A stretch of DNA of 64,000 nucleotides, taken from contig JBMNTB010000007.1 of NCBI GenBank assembly GCA_050945515.1, forward strand, positions 21,169-85,168, read 5' to 3'. Within the stretch, counting starts at the first letter, position 1. The number at the start of each line of letters is the position of its first letter. Under the pieces are notes generated by a model, which was given only the letters and a program-made list of their open reading frames with translations, made no database searches and was not told the DNA's origin. Below, in pieces: positions 54,693-63,832 of the stretch. The position numbers were made by a program, and so were the translations under genes. The stretch is from UBA1046 sp050945515. Its GTDB lineage: Bacteria; Bacillota; Clostridia; Saccharofermentanales; DTU023.

Positions 54693-55761
54693 ACCGGCTC
54701 TCCGTTTCTGGCTCTTCCTCTGCCGCGTCAGTTGTTTCCGCCTCTTCTTCCACAGTCTGCGATTCAATCTCCTCTGCCATCGCTATTTCATTTGCTATCC
54801 CATCCACCGCTTCTGCCTCTCCCTCTGCGGTCAGCAAACCAATGTCAATGTCAATGTCCGCTGTGACCATCTCACCGTTGATTAGGGGCGCACGCACTGC
54901 GGCAGGAGGCTGTGCCTGTTTGCCGGATAACGGTTCCGCTGCGGATAGAGATTGAGGATGCTGTTCCACTCTGTCCGCCTTCGTCAACCATTGTAAAAAT
55001 GAGCTGCGCAAGCTATTTTGTCGGCGCCGCTGCGCCGGCTTGATCAGGGTACGGTCGAGCGGGTAAAACAAGCGACCGAATGTGATGTCCAACAACCAGG
55101 GGCAAAGACTGCCCAGTTCGATCTTGAGCAGGAAGTTCACCACCCCGGAAGCAGCTGAGGTTACTTCATCTTTCTGGTTCATATCGGTAATCAGGAAGAG
55201 GTGATTGTGCGGTGCCGGTCTCGTTTCGCTTTGCTGATCGATATAGGCGATGCAATCGCGCAGCAGTCGATCCACAATCAATACATTCGGCATCGGCAAG
55301 TAAAGCAGAAAGACTCGCTCGAACTTTTGCCGGCCGAAAGGCCAGAGTCTGAGAACCGGGCGCTCAAACACCAGTCCCATTGTCCGCCTGCCGGCCTCTG
55401 CATAGCCCAAAGAACTGAGCCAGAGGATGGCTTCGGCGATCGGGTTCTCGGCGGCTCTGATTTGATGGGCCTGTTCAGGAGAGAGCTGAAATTTTTTCAT
55501 GGCGGCCAGGCGCCGCAGACTTTCTACATTGCCCGGATCGAAGCGCTCCAGCGCATAGCCGAAGAAGCTATTTCTGATAAAAAGAGCAACCAGAAGCAGA
55601 TAAAGGGCGATGGCAATCCAGAGTAGAGTCGAGAGCCAGCCCAGATCTTTCAGATCCGGAGTATTATTGATTTTGCGATACAGAAAATATAATCCTGCAA
55701 AGAAGAGGATAAAGATAATAAGCTGATGAATTAAATTTCTAAGCCAGTTCCGTCTTGACAT
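54667..55761 (-). CDS. two-TM membrane protein of unknown function
   Basis: A 364-aa protein with a basic N-terminus (SRRNWLRN), two TM helices (about 12-29 and 43-63), a cytosolic domain (about 75-245; PFGRQKFERVFLLYLPMPNV, HNHLFLITDMNQKDE) and an acidic Glu/Ala-rich tail (about 285-364) that is probably disordered. No family recognised. The tail is the part that overlaps glpK. It is followed upstream by another membrane protein on the same strand, with about 70 bases between. Confidence 0.7.
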   Translation of the reverse strand: MSRRNWLRNLIHQLIIFILFFAGLYFLYRKINNTPDLKDLGWLSTLLWIAIALYLLLVALFIRNSFFGYALERFDPGNVESLRRLAAMKKFQLSPEQAHQIRAAENPIAEAILWLSSLGYAEAGRRTMGLVFERPVLRLWPFGRQKFERVFLLYLPMPNVLIVDRLLRDCIAYIDQQSETRPAPHNHLFLITDMNQKDEVTSAASGVVNFLLKIELGSLCPWLLDITFGRLFYPLDRTLIKPAQRRRQNSLRSSFLQWLTKADRVEQHPQSLSAAEPLSGKQAQPPAAVRAPLINGEMVTADIDIDIGLLTAEGEAEAVDGIANEIAMAEEIESQTVEEEAETTDAAEEEPETESRYETANSDH

Positions 55762-55831
55762 CTTGTTGCTGCCTTAATCTATCAGAATAATTTTTCATCT
55801 TAGCATCACGCCTGTTGATCGCCGGATAATA

Positions 55832-56437
55832 TCAGACGATTTGTCTGTCTTTGGTATAAAACCATTCCACCAGTCTGTCCAAACCATACTGAATAAGTTT
55901 GATCAAGATAAAGAAAGCTAACGGAATGGCTGCTATCAGTATCAAGATTATAACCAGGCGCAAAACCAACCAGAGCCCGCCAAGAATTATACCCAGGATC
56001 ATGGAGAAGAGATAGCCCGCAAAATCGAACCAGCTAATAGCGCTCTCAATACTTTGATTCACCTCTGCAAAAACATATTCCTGCAGCCCTTCGATTTCCA
56101 GGTCATACAGAGGCAAAACCGCTTGCAGCAGTGCCCAAAAGCCCAGCAGGAACTTAAAGGCATAGAGCAACAGCACCAGCGGGCGGACATAGAGCGGCAT
56201 CCGATAGTAGAAGCAGGCAATAATCGGCGTCACTAGCATAAGCATGATGAAGATGATCAGAGAAGCCGGCAGAGGGATGGCCTGAAGGATCCCCTGATAG
56301 GAGGGGAAAATGATCATTAAGACATAGACCAGCCCAACCAGTGCTGATACAAAGATATGGATTGCCGTATGTCGTCTGGTTTCGTAATCAGTATCGGTCC
56401 AGACCGGTCCAATTAGGAATCCCTCCAGATAATCCAT
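55832..56437 (-). CDS. polytopic membrane protein of unknown function
   Basis: A 201-aa protein with about five hydrophobic segments (IFVSALVGLVYVLMIIF, ASLIIFIMLMLVTPIIACF, LVLLLYAFKFLLGFWALL, LFSMILGIILGGLWLVLRL, IILILIAAIPLAFFILI). No family recognised. The ATG at 56437 has GGAGG 5 bases upstream; a GTG at 56449 is possible. It may work with the neighbouring membrane protein. Confidence 0.65.
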   Translation of the reverse strand: MDYLEGFLIGPVWTDTDYETRRHTAIHIFVSALVGLVYVLMIIFPSYQGILQAIPLPASLIIFIMLMLVTPIIACFYYRMPLYVRPLVLLLYAFKFLLGFWALLQAVLPLYDLEIEGLQEYVFAEVNQSIESAISWFDFAGYLFSMILGIILGGLWLVLRLVIILILIAAIPLAFFILIKLIQYGLDRLVEWFYTKDRQIV

Positions 56438-56479
56438 CTCCGCCTCCACCCGTTAATTGATACCATTATACAATAATAA

Positions 56480-57376
56480 TTAGCCGGAAATAGACTGGTC
56501 GTTTTTTAGCTCTTCAGCAATCTCCTCCAGACGTCGCAAGCGATGATTCATACCTGATTTGCCGATCGGAGGTACCATTTGTTCGCCCAGCTCCCTGATC
56601 GAAAGCTCAGGCGCCTCCAGGCGTTTTTCGGCCGCCAGTCGCAGATTGTCAGGCAGGCTGCCCAGACCGGCTGTCGCTGCAATATAGCGAATGGCCTCCA
56701 ATTGCCGGGAAGAAGTATCGACCTGGCGATTGGTATTAGCCTCATCACAATTCATCAGCCGGTTAACACCGGCGGTAATCTCGTGCCGCACCCGGATATC
56801 GACATATTCGAGCAGCAGATCTGTCGCACCGGTCATGATCAAAAAATCGGAAATTTGCTCGGCATTCTTGATATATAGGATCGGAACGCCACGTCGTACA
56901 GTACTGCTTGCCATCAGCCCCCAGCTTTTCAGTCTGGAGCTCAACTCCGCCGCTGCTCTCTCACGAGCCAGCTGCCATTCCAACGCAAATTGCAAATTCG
57001 GATCCGCCAGTGAACCGCAGGCCAGGAATGAATGACTGAGAAACTCACTGCGGGAAAGTATCGAGTCGCCTACAAAACCTGCCGTCTCCAAGCGGGAACA
57101 AAACTCGCCATCAAGGGTGTCCCAACTGAATAACAACGCATTTCCTTTGACGAAGGCTTTCCGCATATGCACCGTCAGCCGGGCTGACTGCGCAACAGCT
57201 ACCAGGTAATCCACATATTCGATTTGCTCCGAAATAAAAGTGATCAGGCCCCCGTCGGAGCGCCCGGCCACAGCCAAAACCAGACCCAGAATATCGCGAG
57301 CTTCGCGCCGGCTCAGCTCTTTCCGGCTTCGAGCCAACAAATTGCCGCGCAGACGCTTGCTAAAAGAAGCTGACAT
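56480..57376 (-). CDS. whiA: DNA-binding protein WhiA
   Basis: A 298-aa WhiA protein: N-terminal LAGLIDADG-like domain (residues about 20-190; SFLACGSLADPNLQFALEW) and C-terminal helix-turn-helix (about 210-290; NCDEANTNRQVDTSSRQLEA, LSIRELGEQMVPPIGKSGMN). It is a conserved cell-division/chromosome-segregation regulator in Gram-positives. The ATG directly follows the murB stop (TAAATG). The usual rapZ and ycvK/gpsB-type neighbours are replaced by murB, a common variant in Clostridia. Confidence 0.93.
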   Translation of the reverse strand: MSASFSKRLRGNLLARSRKELSRREARDILGLVLAVAGRSDGGLITFISEQIEYVDYLVAVAQSARLTVHMRKAFVKGNALLFSWDTLDGEFCSRLETAGFVGDSILSRSEFLSHSFLACGSLADPNLQFALEWQLARERAAAELSSRLKSWGLMASSTVRRGVPILYIKNAEQISDFLIMTGATDLLLEYVDIRVRHEITAGVNRLMNCDEANTNRQVDTSSRQLEAIRYIAATAGLGSLPDNLRLAAEKRLEAPELSIRELGEQMVPPIGKSGMNHRLRRLEEIAEELKNDQSISG

Positions 57377-58318
57377 TTAACCGGTCCGGCCTGTTCTGGC
57401 CATCGGTTCACCGGACCAGTCGCCAATGAACTCCACTTCCGGCTTCAAATCGACGCCGAATTGTTTTTTCACTTCATCCTGAACTTTGATAAAGACGGCC
57501 ATGATTTCTGACGACTTAGCCTTACCGTAATTGACAATAAAACCGGCATGTTTTTTTGAAACTCCGCAGGAACCCATGCGCAATCCCTTCAAACCTGCCT
57601 CTGTGATCAGCTTGCCGGCAAAATTTCCGGCCGGCCGCTTGAAAGCGCTGCCGCCACTCGCATATTCCAACGGCTGTGACTCGCGGCGCTTGCGGGCGTT
57701 TTCCGCCATCCGGAGATAGATAGCCTGACGCTCACCCTTTTCCAGCTGCAGTACAGTCTGAGTTATGATCCAGTTATTGTTGGCAAAGACGCTGCTGCGA
57801 TACGCATGCTCGTGTTCATCACCTTCGACCCAACCCAGTGCACCGGTCTGATCAATATACTGTGTTCTGATCACAAGATTCTGAAATGATCCGTCATAGG
57901 CGCCGGCATTCATACGCAGAGCACCGCCGATGCTGCCGGGTATCCCACAGGCGAATTCCAGACCTGTCAGTGAATTGCGGGCTGCCAGAGCACAGGCTTC
58001 TGCAATGCTCAGTCCTGCCTGTAGAAACAGCTGATCACCGGCTGCATCATATCTGGCCATTTTGCTCGCCAGTAATAAAGTCACGCCGGGAATACCCCGA
58101 TCAGCCACCAGAACATTACAGCCTTTGCCCAATACCTGCAGCGGTATATTCTGCTCGTGGCAGATTGCAACAATGTCAGCGGCTGCCTCGGCAGTCTGAG
58201 GCTGAATTAATATTTCAGCCGGCCCGCCCGTCCTGAAATGTGTGTATTCTTCCAGCGGATGATCAATTTTAATTTCGATATCAGTTAGATTGGTAAAATA
58301 ATCCAGCTTATTTGACAT
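57377..58318 (-). CDS. murB: UDP-N-acetylenolpyruvoylglucosamine reductase
   Basis: FAD enzyme making UDP-MurNAc in peptidoglycan synthesis. It is 313 aa, type II. Seen: HPLEEYTHFRTGGPAEILI, LGKGCNVLVADRGIPGVTL, EFACGIPGSIGGALRMNAGA, ASGGSAFKRPAGNFAGKLI with the catalytic Ser, and PEVEFIG at the C-terminus. It is translationally coupled to whiA. Confidence 0.95.
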   Translation of the reverse strand: MSNKLDYFTNLTDIEIKIDHPLEEYTHFRTGGPAEILIQPQTAEAAADIVAICHEQNIPLQVLGKGCNVLVADRGIPGVTLLLASKMARYDAAGDQLFLQAGLSIAEACALAARNSLTGLEFACGIPGSIGGALRMNAGAYDGSFQNLVIRTQYIDQTGALGWVEGDEHEHAYRSSVFANNNWIITQTVLQLEKGERQAIYLRMAENARKRRESQPLEYASGGSAFKRPAGNFAGKLITEAGLKGLRMGSCGVSKKHAGFIVNYGKAKSSEIMAVFIKVQDEVKKQFGVDLKPEVEFIGDWSGEPMARTGRTG

Positions 58319-58381
58319 AACTAATTTTCCTTATTTTGAGATAAAGACTTGCACAATTTCTCTCAGTTGTACGCGATCCAT

Positions 58382-60160
58382 TTACGTAGTCGGAGTAGGA
58401 ACCGGTGACGGTGTCGGTGGCGGCGGCGGTGTGTATACCGCATCTGCTGTAAGCGAGATATTTCCTTCCGGATCCGTATATTTAAGAGTAACTTTCCTCT
58501 GCCCGGTCAATGTGGGATCAGTAAGATCAGCAAAAGGTGAGGCAAATTCTATATAGTAGTTCCCCGCCTCGTGGGTATATTTGCCATCCAGAGCTACGCT
58601 CAGACTGCCTATATTCTCCAGAAAAGTGAAAGTGCCGCGACTGCAGTTGGCAAGAGTCTTAAGATAAGCATCATCCGGATTTTCCGGATCATCGGGATCA
58701 TCCGTGAGAGAAACAATATGTATGGCTATATTCGAGCTTAAAACCAAATCTTTTAGGTTTTCTTTGGTAGTTGTACTGCCGGAATCCTTGCCGTAGGTAT
58801 AAACAACCAGAGCACCCGTATAATCATCCTCATTCAGTTTTGTGATCGCCGCCCAGATAGCATCATAGATATGGCATTCAGTGTCTCCATCTGCCGCAGG
58901 CACTATGGCATCGATCTCATTCAATAGTATCTCGGAATCGAGGACGGTAGTATAAAAAATTGGATCAGGCATATTATCCGGAACAAAATTGTGCGGTACG
59001 ACAACCAAGCCCATCCTGTTGATCACATTGCCTTCCGGCAAGACCTTATTTACCAGCGCTTTGTGCGCATCCTTGACTGCTTGCGTACCTGTATCCGTTA
59101 GTGTATGTGCGCTAGCTTCAATCAGAGACAAAATCTCAATATGGCCGTCATCTATTAAAGGTCCGTAAACATCACTAGTTTTTTCATCTATAGTTTCCGT
59201 CAGAGAAAAAGACGCCAGCGGACCTGGTTTTAATTCCACACCATTTTCGTTCAATAAATTGAAATACAGTCGTACCATTGGGAATTTGGAGGCAACAATA
59301 TCATTAATCACCAGTTGAATATTTTCGGCAGTGCTTTCCGGCGTCGTAGGTTCCGGAGCTGTCTCCGGAGTTGTCTCCGGGGTTGGCTCCGTATCCTCAC
59401 TACCCGTAGACTCTGCCGTATCAGAAGTATCACCCGAATCCTGAGGAGTACCGGACTCGCTGGCAGTCGGCTCCTCTATCGGTGCTGTCGTCGGTTCAGG
59501 TGTCGGCGCTGTGGTTGGTACAGCCGTCGATTTAGGCGTAGGGATTGCGGTCGGTGCTACCGTCGGTTCAGGTGTAGGAGTTGCGGTCGGTGCTACCGTC
59601 GGTTCAGGTGTAGGAGTTACGGTCGGTGTCGGTGTCATTATGACGATCTCGGGCTCAGCCGTTGTTTCCGGCGTAATAGTAGTTTGTACCTGTTCCGTCT
59701 CCGACGTCTGTACCGGCGGCATCGTCCAGACGAAATCATCAGGTATTGTCGCCAGAGTATCCTCCGGCCTTTCCAGATCCAAGGTCGGCAATGTCTGCCA
59801 ATTAATGATCTCATTATTGGTGGCCTTATCCTCCGGTTGAGTAAATAACAATTTGTTGTCGTCCGACCCACCGCTCTTTAGCAGCAAAATAAGTATGCCC
59901 GCTATCAGAATAATAGCGGCACCCACAGCAAGCAAAATCGATACCAGCGGATTTTTCTCAGGTACGATCTCTTCGTACTCGTCCTCAAAGTAGTCATCCT
60001 GATCGGGAGGATAATAATCGGTATCCGTACCTAAAGCGTGCATACTGGCACCTGCTGCCCTGCTGGCTGCTCGAGCTTCCGCTTCAGGATTGTTCATACC
60101 GCAGTATGGACAAAACAGATCATCTTCATTGATCGGTTGTCCGCAATTATGACAATGCAT
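58382..60160 (-). CDS. zinc-ribbon, single-TM protein with Pro/Thr repeats and VWA-like domain
   Basis: A 592-aa protein with four parts. N-terminal zinc ribbon CHNC...CPYC (Cys3, 6, 17, 20), an acidic stretch, one TM helix (about 70-95) and a long Pro/Thr/Glu linker with repeats of TPEPTVAPTATP (about 165-290). Then a VWA-like domain (about 300-560; FPMVRLYFNLLNENG, HIYDAIWAAITKL, GALVVYTYGKDSG, IAIHIVSLTDDP). The canonical DxSxS metal site is replaced, so metal binding is doubtful. The C-terminus is another Pro/Thr run. Topology suggests the VWA part outside the cell. AAGGTG precedes the ATG. Confidence 0.75.
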   Translation of the reverse strand: MHCHNCGQPINEDDLFCPYCGMNNPEAEARAASRAAGASMHALGTDTDYYPPDQDDYFEDEYEEIVPEKNPLVSILLAVGAAIILIAGILILLLKSGGSDDNKLLFTQPEDKATNNEIINWQTLPTLDLERPEDTLATIPDDFVWTMPPVQTSETEQVQTTITPETTAEPEIVIMTPTPTVTPTPEPTVAPTATPTPEPTVAPTAIPTPKSTAVPTTAPTPEPTTAPIEEPTASESGTPQDSGDTSDTAESTGSEDTEPTPETTPETAPEPTTPESTAENIQLVINDIVASKFPMVRLYFNLLNENGVELKPGPLASFSLTETIDEKTSDVYGPLIDDGHIEILSLIEASAHTLTDTGTQAVKDAHKALVNKVLPEGNVINRMGLVVVPHNFVPDNMPDPIFYTTVLDSEILLNEIDAIVPAADGDTECHIYDAIWAAITKLNEDDYTGALVVYTYGKDSGSTTTKENLKDLVLSSNIAIHIVSLTDDPDDPENPDDAYLKTLANCSRGTFTFLENIGSLSVALDGKYTHEAGNYYIEFASPFADLTDPTLTGQRKVTLKYTDPEGNISLTADAVYTPPPPPTPSPVPTPTT

Positions 60161-60301
60161 TCAGTTCACCTTTTTCATGAAGTGGCGAAGACGCTTTATT
60201 CAGGCTATGCCATTCTCAGATATATACTGCCGTACTACCCGTGCAGCCTTCGTCAAATCAAGCACACCTGATCATCCAATCAAGCATGTAGTTTGACTGT
60301 T

Positions 60302-60330
60302 ATTATAATAGCTTGCGTCTTTCGACGCAA
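60302..60330 (-). promoter_or_regulatory. promoter of the zinc-ribbon/VWA gene
   Basis: Minus strand TTGCGT, a 17-base spacer, then TATAAT. A perfect 7-base hairpin TTGCGTC-GAAA-GACGCAA (60313-60330) overlaps the -35 and spacer. Confidence 0.5.
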
Positions 60331-60419
60331 TAATTGGCAATGTCAGCCGGTCTTAAGGAAAGTTCTTTTGAGCTGTTTTAACCTTGCTTGCAAATGATAA
60401 CAGCCAGTGTCAGACGCTC

Positions 60420-61604
60420 TTAATGGAAGCGGTTCGGGTGTTCCGCAGGATCAATTTTGCCGCCCAGCCTTCGGATCGCCATGGCAAATTCATGCCAGGT
60501 TTTTTCATCGATCTGATTCTGATTTAGATGCAACCATGACTTCAAAAAAGCCATAGCGCGCGGATCACCGAAACTGGCCAGGCAACCTGCTCCAATCGCT
60601 TTTTCGCTCATATAATCAAAAGTGCGCAGGAGCAGCGTCAACACACCGGATTTGTCACCTTTATGCTGCGCCTTGGCTATGGCATACATGACCAGATAAA
60701 TGACAGGATGATCGGTCAGATCTTCCCGAGAAATCAATGTTTCGTTTAGCCACTCCATCAGCCAGGCAGGAGAATTATAAGACGCGCCGCTGAGAAACTG
60801 GGCTGCCGCTTCTTGGATGACGATATTAGGCTTATTGGTGGCGGCCAACTTTTCAACGATCAGAGGGATGTAGATCGCTGCCGTCGAGTTGGCAATCATA
60901 GTGAGGAAAGACGCCGCTATTCTTTGTGATGCCTGACTCTCGCAGACGGCATAGTCTATCTCCCCGGGCACAGGATTGATACCGTCAGAGGGTTCAGGGG
61001 CAGACCCAGCACCAGTCTCGAGGTCTGTGTCTGCAACAGGATCGGAACCGGACTCAGCCGGGCCAGCTGATGCTGCAGGCTTAGCCGCACTTTTCCCGGC
61101 ACAAGCAGGAATAGCACAGTCCTCGCTCTTTTTATCCTCATCTTGCATAGAGCTGCCCATGATAATCGTGACATTATCAAAATAATCCGGCAGATCAAAC
61201 TCGCTCTCATCGTCACAAGCTTCAAAATCCGCCCGCATGATCTCCCGAACCAGTGCATCCATCGAATTGTCGCCGAATTTCTCCAGACTCCTGATCACCA
61301 GATCAGGCACAATCATCTCGCCATAAACACTCATGGTAGCTGCCAGACTGATCAACTCTTTAAGATCATCAATTTGGGAAATAAATTCAGCATTGTTCAG
61401 GCCCTCCCTCGGCGACGGCTCCTGATACCATTTATTCATCAGATCAAGCGAATGCTTGAAGACACGGTCTGACAGATCCTGTTCCGTCAGGCTGTCCATA
61501 TCCCTGATCTGGCTGAACACATTTTCAAAACGGCTGCACATTGCCTGATTCCAGGAAATAGTAAGCTCACGATATTGTTGATTATTCCAGATCTCTTCTG
61601 TCAT
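60420..61604 (-). CDS. helical-repeat-like protein of unknown function
   Basis: A 394-aa cytosolic protein with no signal or TM. Two helical parts (about 1-150 and 220-394) look like HEAT-type repeats (RIAASFLTMIANSTAAIYIP, QEAAAQFLSGASYNSPAWL, DPRAMAFLKSWLHLNQNQ). They are joined by an acidic Ala/Gly/Ser linker (about 155-215). No family recognised. Single gene with its own upstream region; about 260 bases separate it from the next gene downstream. Confidence 0.65.
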   Translation of the reverse strand: MTEEIWNNQQYRELTISWNQAMCSRFENVFSQIRDMDSLTEQDLSDRVFKHSLDLMNKWYQEPSPREGLNNAEFISQIDDLKELISLAATMSVYGEMIVPDLVIRSLEKFGDNSMDALVREIMRADFEACDDESEFDLPDYFDNVTIIMGSSMQDEDKKSEDCAIPACAGKSAAKPAASAGPAESGSDPVADTDLETGAGSAPEPSDGINPVPGEIDYAVCESQASQRIAASFLTMIANSTAAIYIPLIVEKLAATNKPNIVIQEAAAQFLSGASYNSPAWLMEWLNETLISREDLTDHPVIYLVMYAIAKAQHKGDKSGVLTLLLRTFDYMSEKAIGAGCLASFGDPRAMAFLKSWLHLNQNQIDEKTWHEFAMAIRRLGGKIDPAEHPNRFH

Positions 61605-61812
61605 ATAGCCTCATCCATAATATATTCTTCAGCCGGTAGAGCATTGCTCTATATATAATGATACACAATCAAACAAAATTTGAATACACAACAGATTTCT
61701 TCTCTTCCCGGACCAGTTAGAAAAAGCAGACGCGAACGCTCAGACAGTCAAAAAGCTTTTTACTCTCAACAGGGCGGTTAATGCAGTATTATATCGATTA
61801 TTAGTGTAAAAG

Positions 61813-61842
61813 TTGACAGAAACTTCCAGGCACTGGTACAAT
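61813..61842 (+). promoter_or_regulatory. promoter of the tRNA cluster
   Basis: TTGACA (61813-61818), an 18-base spacer, then TACAAT (61837-61842), 28 bases before the first tRNA. Confidence 0.6.
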
Positions 61843-61870
61843 CATGAAGCGCTTTTAACCAAATCGCAAT

Positions 61871-61947
61871 GGCGGTATAGCTCAGTTGGCCAGAGCATTC
61901 GGTTCATACCCGAAGAGTCGCAGGTTCAAATCCTGCTGCCGCTACCA
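61871..61947 (+). tRNA. tRNA-Met(CAT)
   Basis: A 77-base cloverleaf. Anticodon stem TTCGG/CCGAA encloses TTCATAC (anticodon CAT), the T loop is TTCAAAT, and CCA is encoded. It lacks the initiator-type C1-A72 mismatch, so elongator Met is likely; a lysidine-modified Ile tRNA is not excluded. Confidence 0.92.
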
Positions 61948-61948
61948 T

Positions 61949-62023
61949 GGCCCGATGGTCAAGCGGTTAAGACATCGCCCTTTCACGGCGGAATCACGGG
62001 TTCGATTCCCGTTCGGGTCACCA
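61949..62023 (+). tRNA. tRNA-Glu(TTC)
   Basis: A 75-base cloverleaf, one base after tRNA-Met. Acceptor GGCCCGA pairs with TCGGGTC, anticodon loop CTTTCAC (TTC), T loop TTCGATT, CCA encoded. Confidence 0.94.
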
Positions 62024-62027
62024 TAGG

Positions 62028-62103
62028 GGGTGCTTAGCTCAGCAGGGAGAGCACTTCCTTCACACGGAAGGGGTCGTTGGTTCGAGTCCAATAGTACCCA
62101 CCA
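62028..62103 (+). tRNA. tRNA-Val(CAC)
   Basis: A 76-base cloverleaf. Acceptor GGGTGCT pairs with AGTACCC, anticodon stem CTTCC/GGAAG encloses TTCACAC (anticodon CAC), T loop TTCGAGT, CCA encoded. Confidence 0.94.
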
Positions 62104-62108
62104 AAGAC

Positions 62109-62149
62109 AAAACCGCTGGAGCTACGACGTTTCAGCGGTTTTCGTTTTT
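62109..62149 (+). terminator. terminator of the tRNA cluster
   Basis: AAAACCGCTG (62109-62118) pairs perfectly with CAGCGGTTTT (62133-62142), followed by CGTTTTT. Confidence 0.75.
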
Positions 62150-62190
62150 AGATTATTTCCCTCACTTTCAGCAATCTTGTACCAAATTAT

Positions 62191-62211
62191 GTACCAAATA
62201 AAAAGAGCCCA
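62191..62211 (+). repeat. direct repeat GTACCAAAT downstream of tRNA-Val
   Basis: GTACCAAAT occurs twice, three bases apart, about 90 bases after the tRNA terminus, in a non-coding stretch (62150-62385) with no other recognisable feature. Such short repeats can be integration remnants near tRNAs, but no integrase is present. Confidence 0.4.
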
Positions 62212-62385
62212 GCTTCTAGATTAATCCAAATTTACCTGCTTTTTAGAACGAGGAGATGGCCTTCGGTGGCCGAGATTTCCATTAGTTCAGATAAACCATT
62301 CAACTGTGAGTCACCCTCATTTTTTACCAACAAAATCTTCAATGTCTCTATTGTTATCTGCTTTGCCGCATACGTTTTTTCCGTT

Positions 62386-63657
62386 CTATGGTTTCAAACA
62401 ATTAATAGGAACCACATAAACTCCGTCTTTTCTCCGATACGCAAAGGGAGCCTTGGCGCATAAAACAAGCAAGAACGCAGGTTCCTTCATTCTATTTGTA
62501 TCTATCTTTGAAGCTAAATCTTTCAAGTTTTTTGCGCCTTCCTCAATCAAACTATCCCCACCCAGCTTTATTTCAATTAAGCCATAAGAACCGTTTCTTA
62601 AGTGAATTACCGCATCGCATTCCAATTCGTTGCTGTCTCTGTACTGATAAATACTGCCATCCAGATAATCCGCATATATTCTTAAATCGCGAACACACAG
62701 ATTTTCAAAAATTAGCCCCATGGTGTTTAAATCGTTCAGCAAATCCTGTGGGCCTAGCCGCAAAGCCGCAGTAGCAATTGATGGATCAACGAAATACCTC
62801 GTATCGGTTGTCCTAATAGCAGTCTTTGACCTTAAATTCGGATTCCAAGCCGGTGAATCCTCGATGACAAATATTTTAGTTAATGCGTCCCTATATGAAT
62901 AGAGCGTCACAGGATCAAATGTGCCTGCATGATTGGCTAATACATCTTGCCTGATAGTCTCTAAGGTGGCTCTGGTTCCAACATTCCTTGCATAGGCTCT
63001 CAGCAATCTTTTTGCTTTTTCCTTATCTCTTCTCACAGAATCTACTCTGCTTATGTCAGTAGAGACAACGGCCTCAAAGTAGTCTATAGCTTGGAAAAGA
63101 GCCTGTTTCTCAGCTAAGCCGACTGCTTCCGGCCAACCTCCCCTGCAAATTAAGAATGCTATTTCCTCCAAATCGGTATCGCTTTTAGCGGATATTTCCT
63201 TATTCGCAAATAAGTCCCTAATTGAAACTTTGCCGCTCGAATCCTCAGACTCATATAAGCTCATAGGCCTCATATAGAGTCTTGAAATCCTGCCGGTTCC
63301 GGTATGCATAGACTCATCTATTTCTGCGGGAACAGCTGAACCTGTCAAAATGAATTGGCCAAATTCATCTCTTTGATCAACCTCATATCTAACTGCGTTC
63401 CACAAATTCGGAGCTATCTGCCATTCGTCTATTAACCTCGGAGTTTTACCTTCCAAAAGTTGCCGTGGGGAAAGCTCTGCCATCGATTGGTACTGCTTGG
63501 TCATCTCGGGCTGATCCATTGATATAAAACTACCTGCTATCTCTTTAGCACTGGTAGTCTTGCCACACCATTTAGGACCCTCCAACAAAACAGCACCTTT
63601 GGCTTCTAATCTCTCTCTCAGTAATTTATCTATAATCCTTGGTAAATACTTCTTCAT
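62386..63657 (-). CDS. AAA ATPase with DUF4143 domain
   Basis: A 423-aa protein of the ATP-binding DUF4143 group. N-terminal AAA_14 ATPase (Walker A EGPKWCGKTTSAKEIA, Walker B PRLIDEWQIAPNLWNAVR, GQFILTGSAVP) and a C-terminal DUF4143 domain ending in a PD-(D/E)XK-like stretch (DSNELECDAVIHL, YGLIEIKLGGD). These are common accessory genes of unknown role in gut bacteria, often horizontally acquired. An extended -10 promoter lies 30 bases upstream and GTGAGGCGAG precedes the ATG. Confidence 0.9.
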   Translation of the reverse strand: MKKYLPRIIDKLLRERLEAKGAVLLEGPKWCGKTTSAKEIAGSFISMDQPEMTKQYQSMAELSPRQLLEGKTPRLIDEWQIAPNLWNAVRYEVDQRDEFGQFILTGSAVPAEIDESMHTGTGRISRLYMRPMSLYESEDSSGKVSIRDLFANKEISAKSDTDLEEIAFLICRGGWPEAVGLAEKQALFQAIDYFEAVVSTDISRVDSVRRDKEKAKRLLRAYARNVGTRATLETIRQDVLANHAGTFDPVTLYSYRDALTKIFVIEDSPAWNPNLRSKTAIRTTDTRYFVDPSIATAALRLGPQDLLNDLNTMGLIFENLCVRDLRIYADYLDGSIYQYRDSNELECDAVIHLRNGSYGLIEIKLGGDSLIEEGAKNLKDLASKIDTNRMKEPAFLLVLCAKAPFAYRRKDGVYVVPINCLKP

Positions 63658-63686
63658 AAATCTCGCCTCACTTGTAAATCAAAAGC

Positions 63687-63695
63687 ATTATATCA
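63687..63695 (-). promoter_or_regulatory. extended -10 promoter of the DUF4143 ATPase gene
   Basis: Minus strand TGATATAAT, i.e. TGn plus a perfect TATAAT, about 30 bases before the ATG. No good -35 is present, as expected for extended -10 promoters. Confidence 0.5.
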
Positions 63696-63832
63696 TGTTT
63701 TCAAGTATTTGAGGCTATTTCATTCCAGTAATTGAGACCTTTTTATTCAAGTGTTTAGGGTTTTATTGTTCGAGCACGGCATAAAATAGACAATAGCATC
63801 ACGGATCAAAGCCAGAAACAGCGTATTATCAG

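Noticed and set aside
59510..59640. Repetitive DNA as a CRISPR or mobile repeat
   Set aside because: It encodes the Pro/Thr-rich stalk of the VWA-like protein and is in frame throughout.
59315..59848. Arg/Cys-rich plus-strand frame
   Set aside because: It is the antisense shadow of the Pro/Thr repeats; composition is explained by the repeat.
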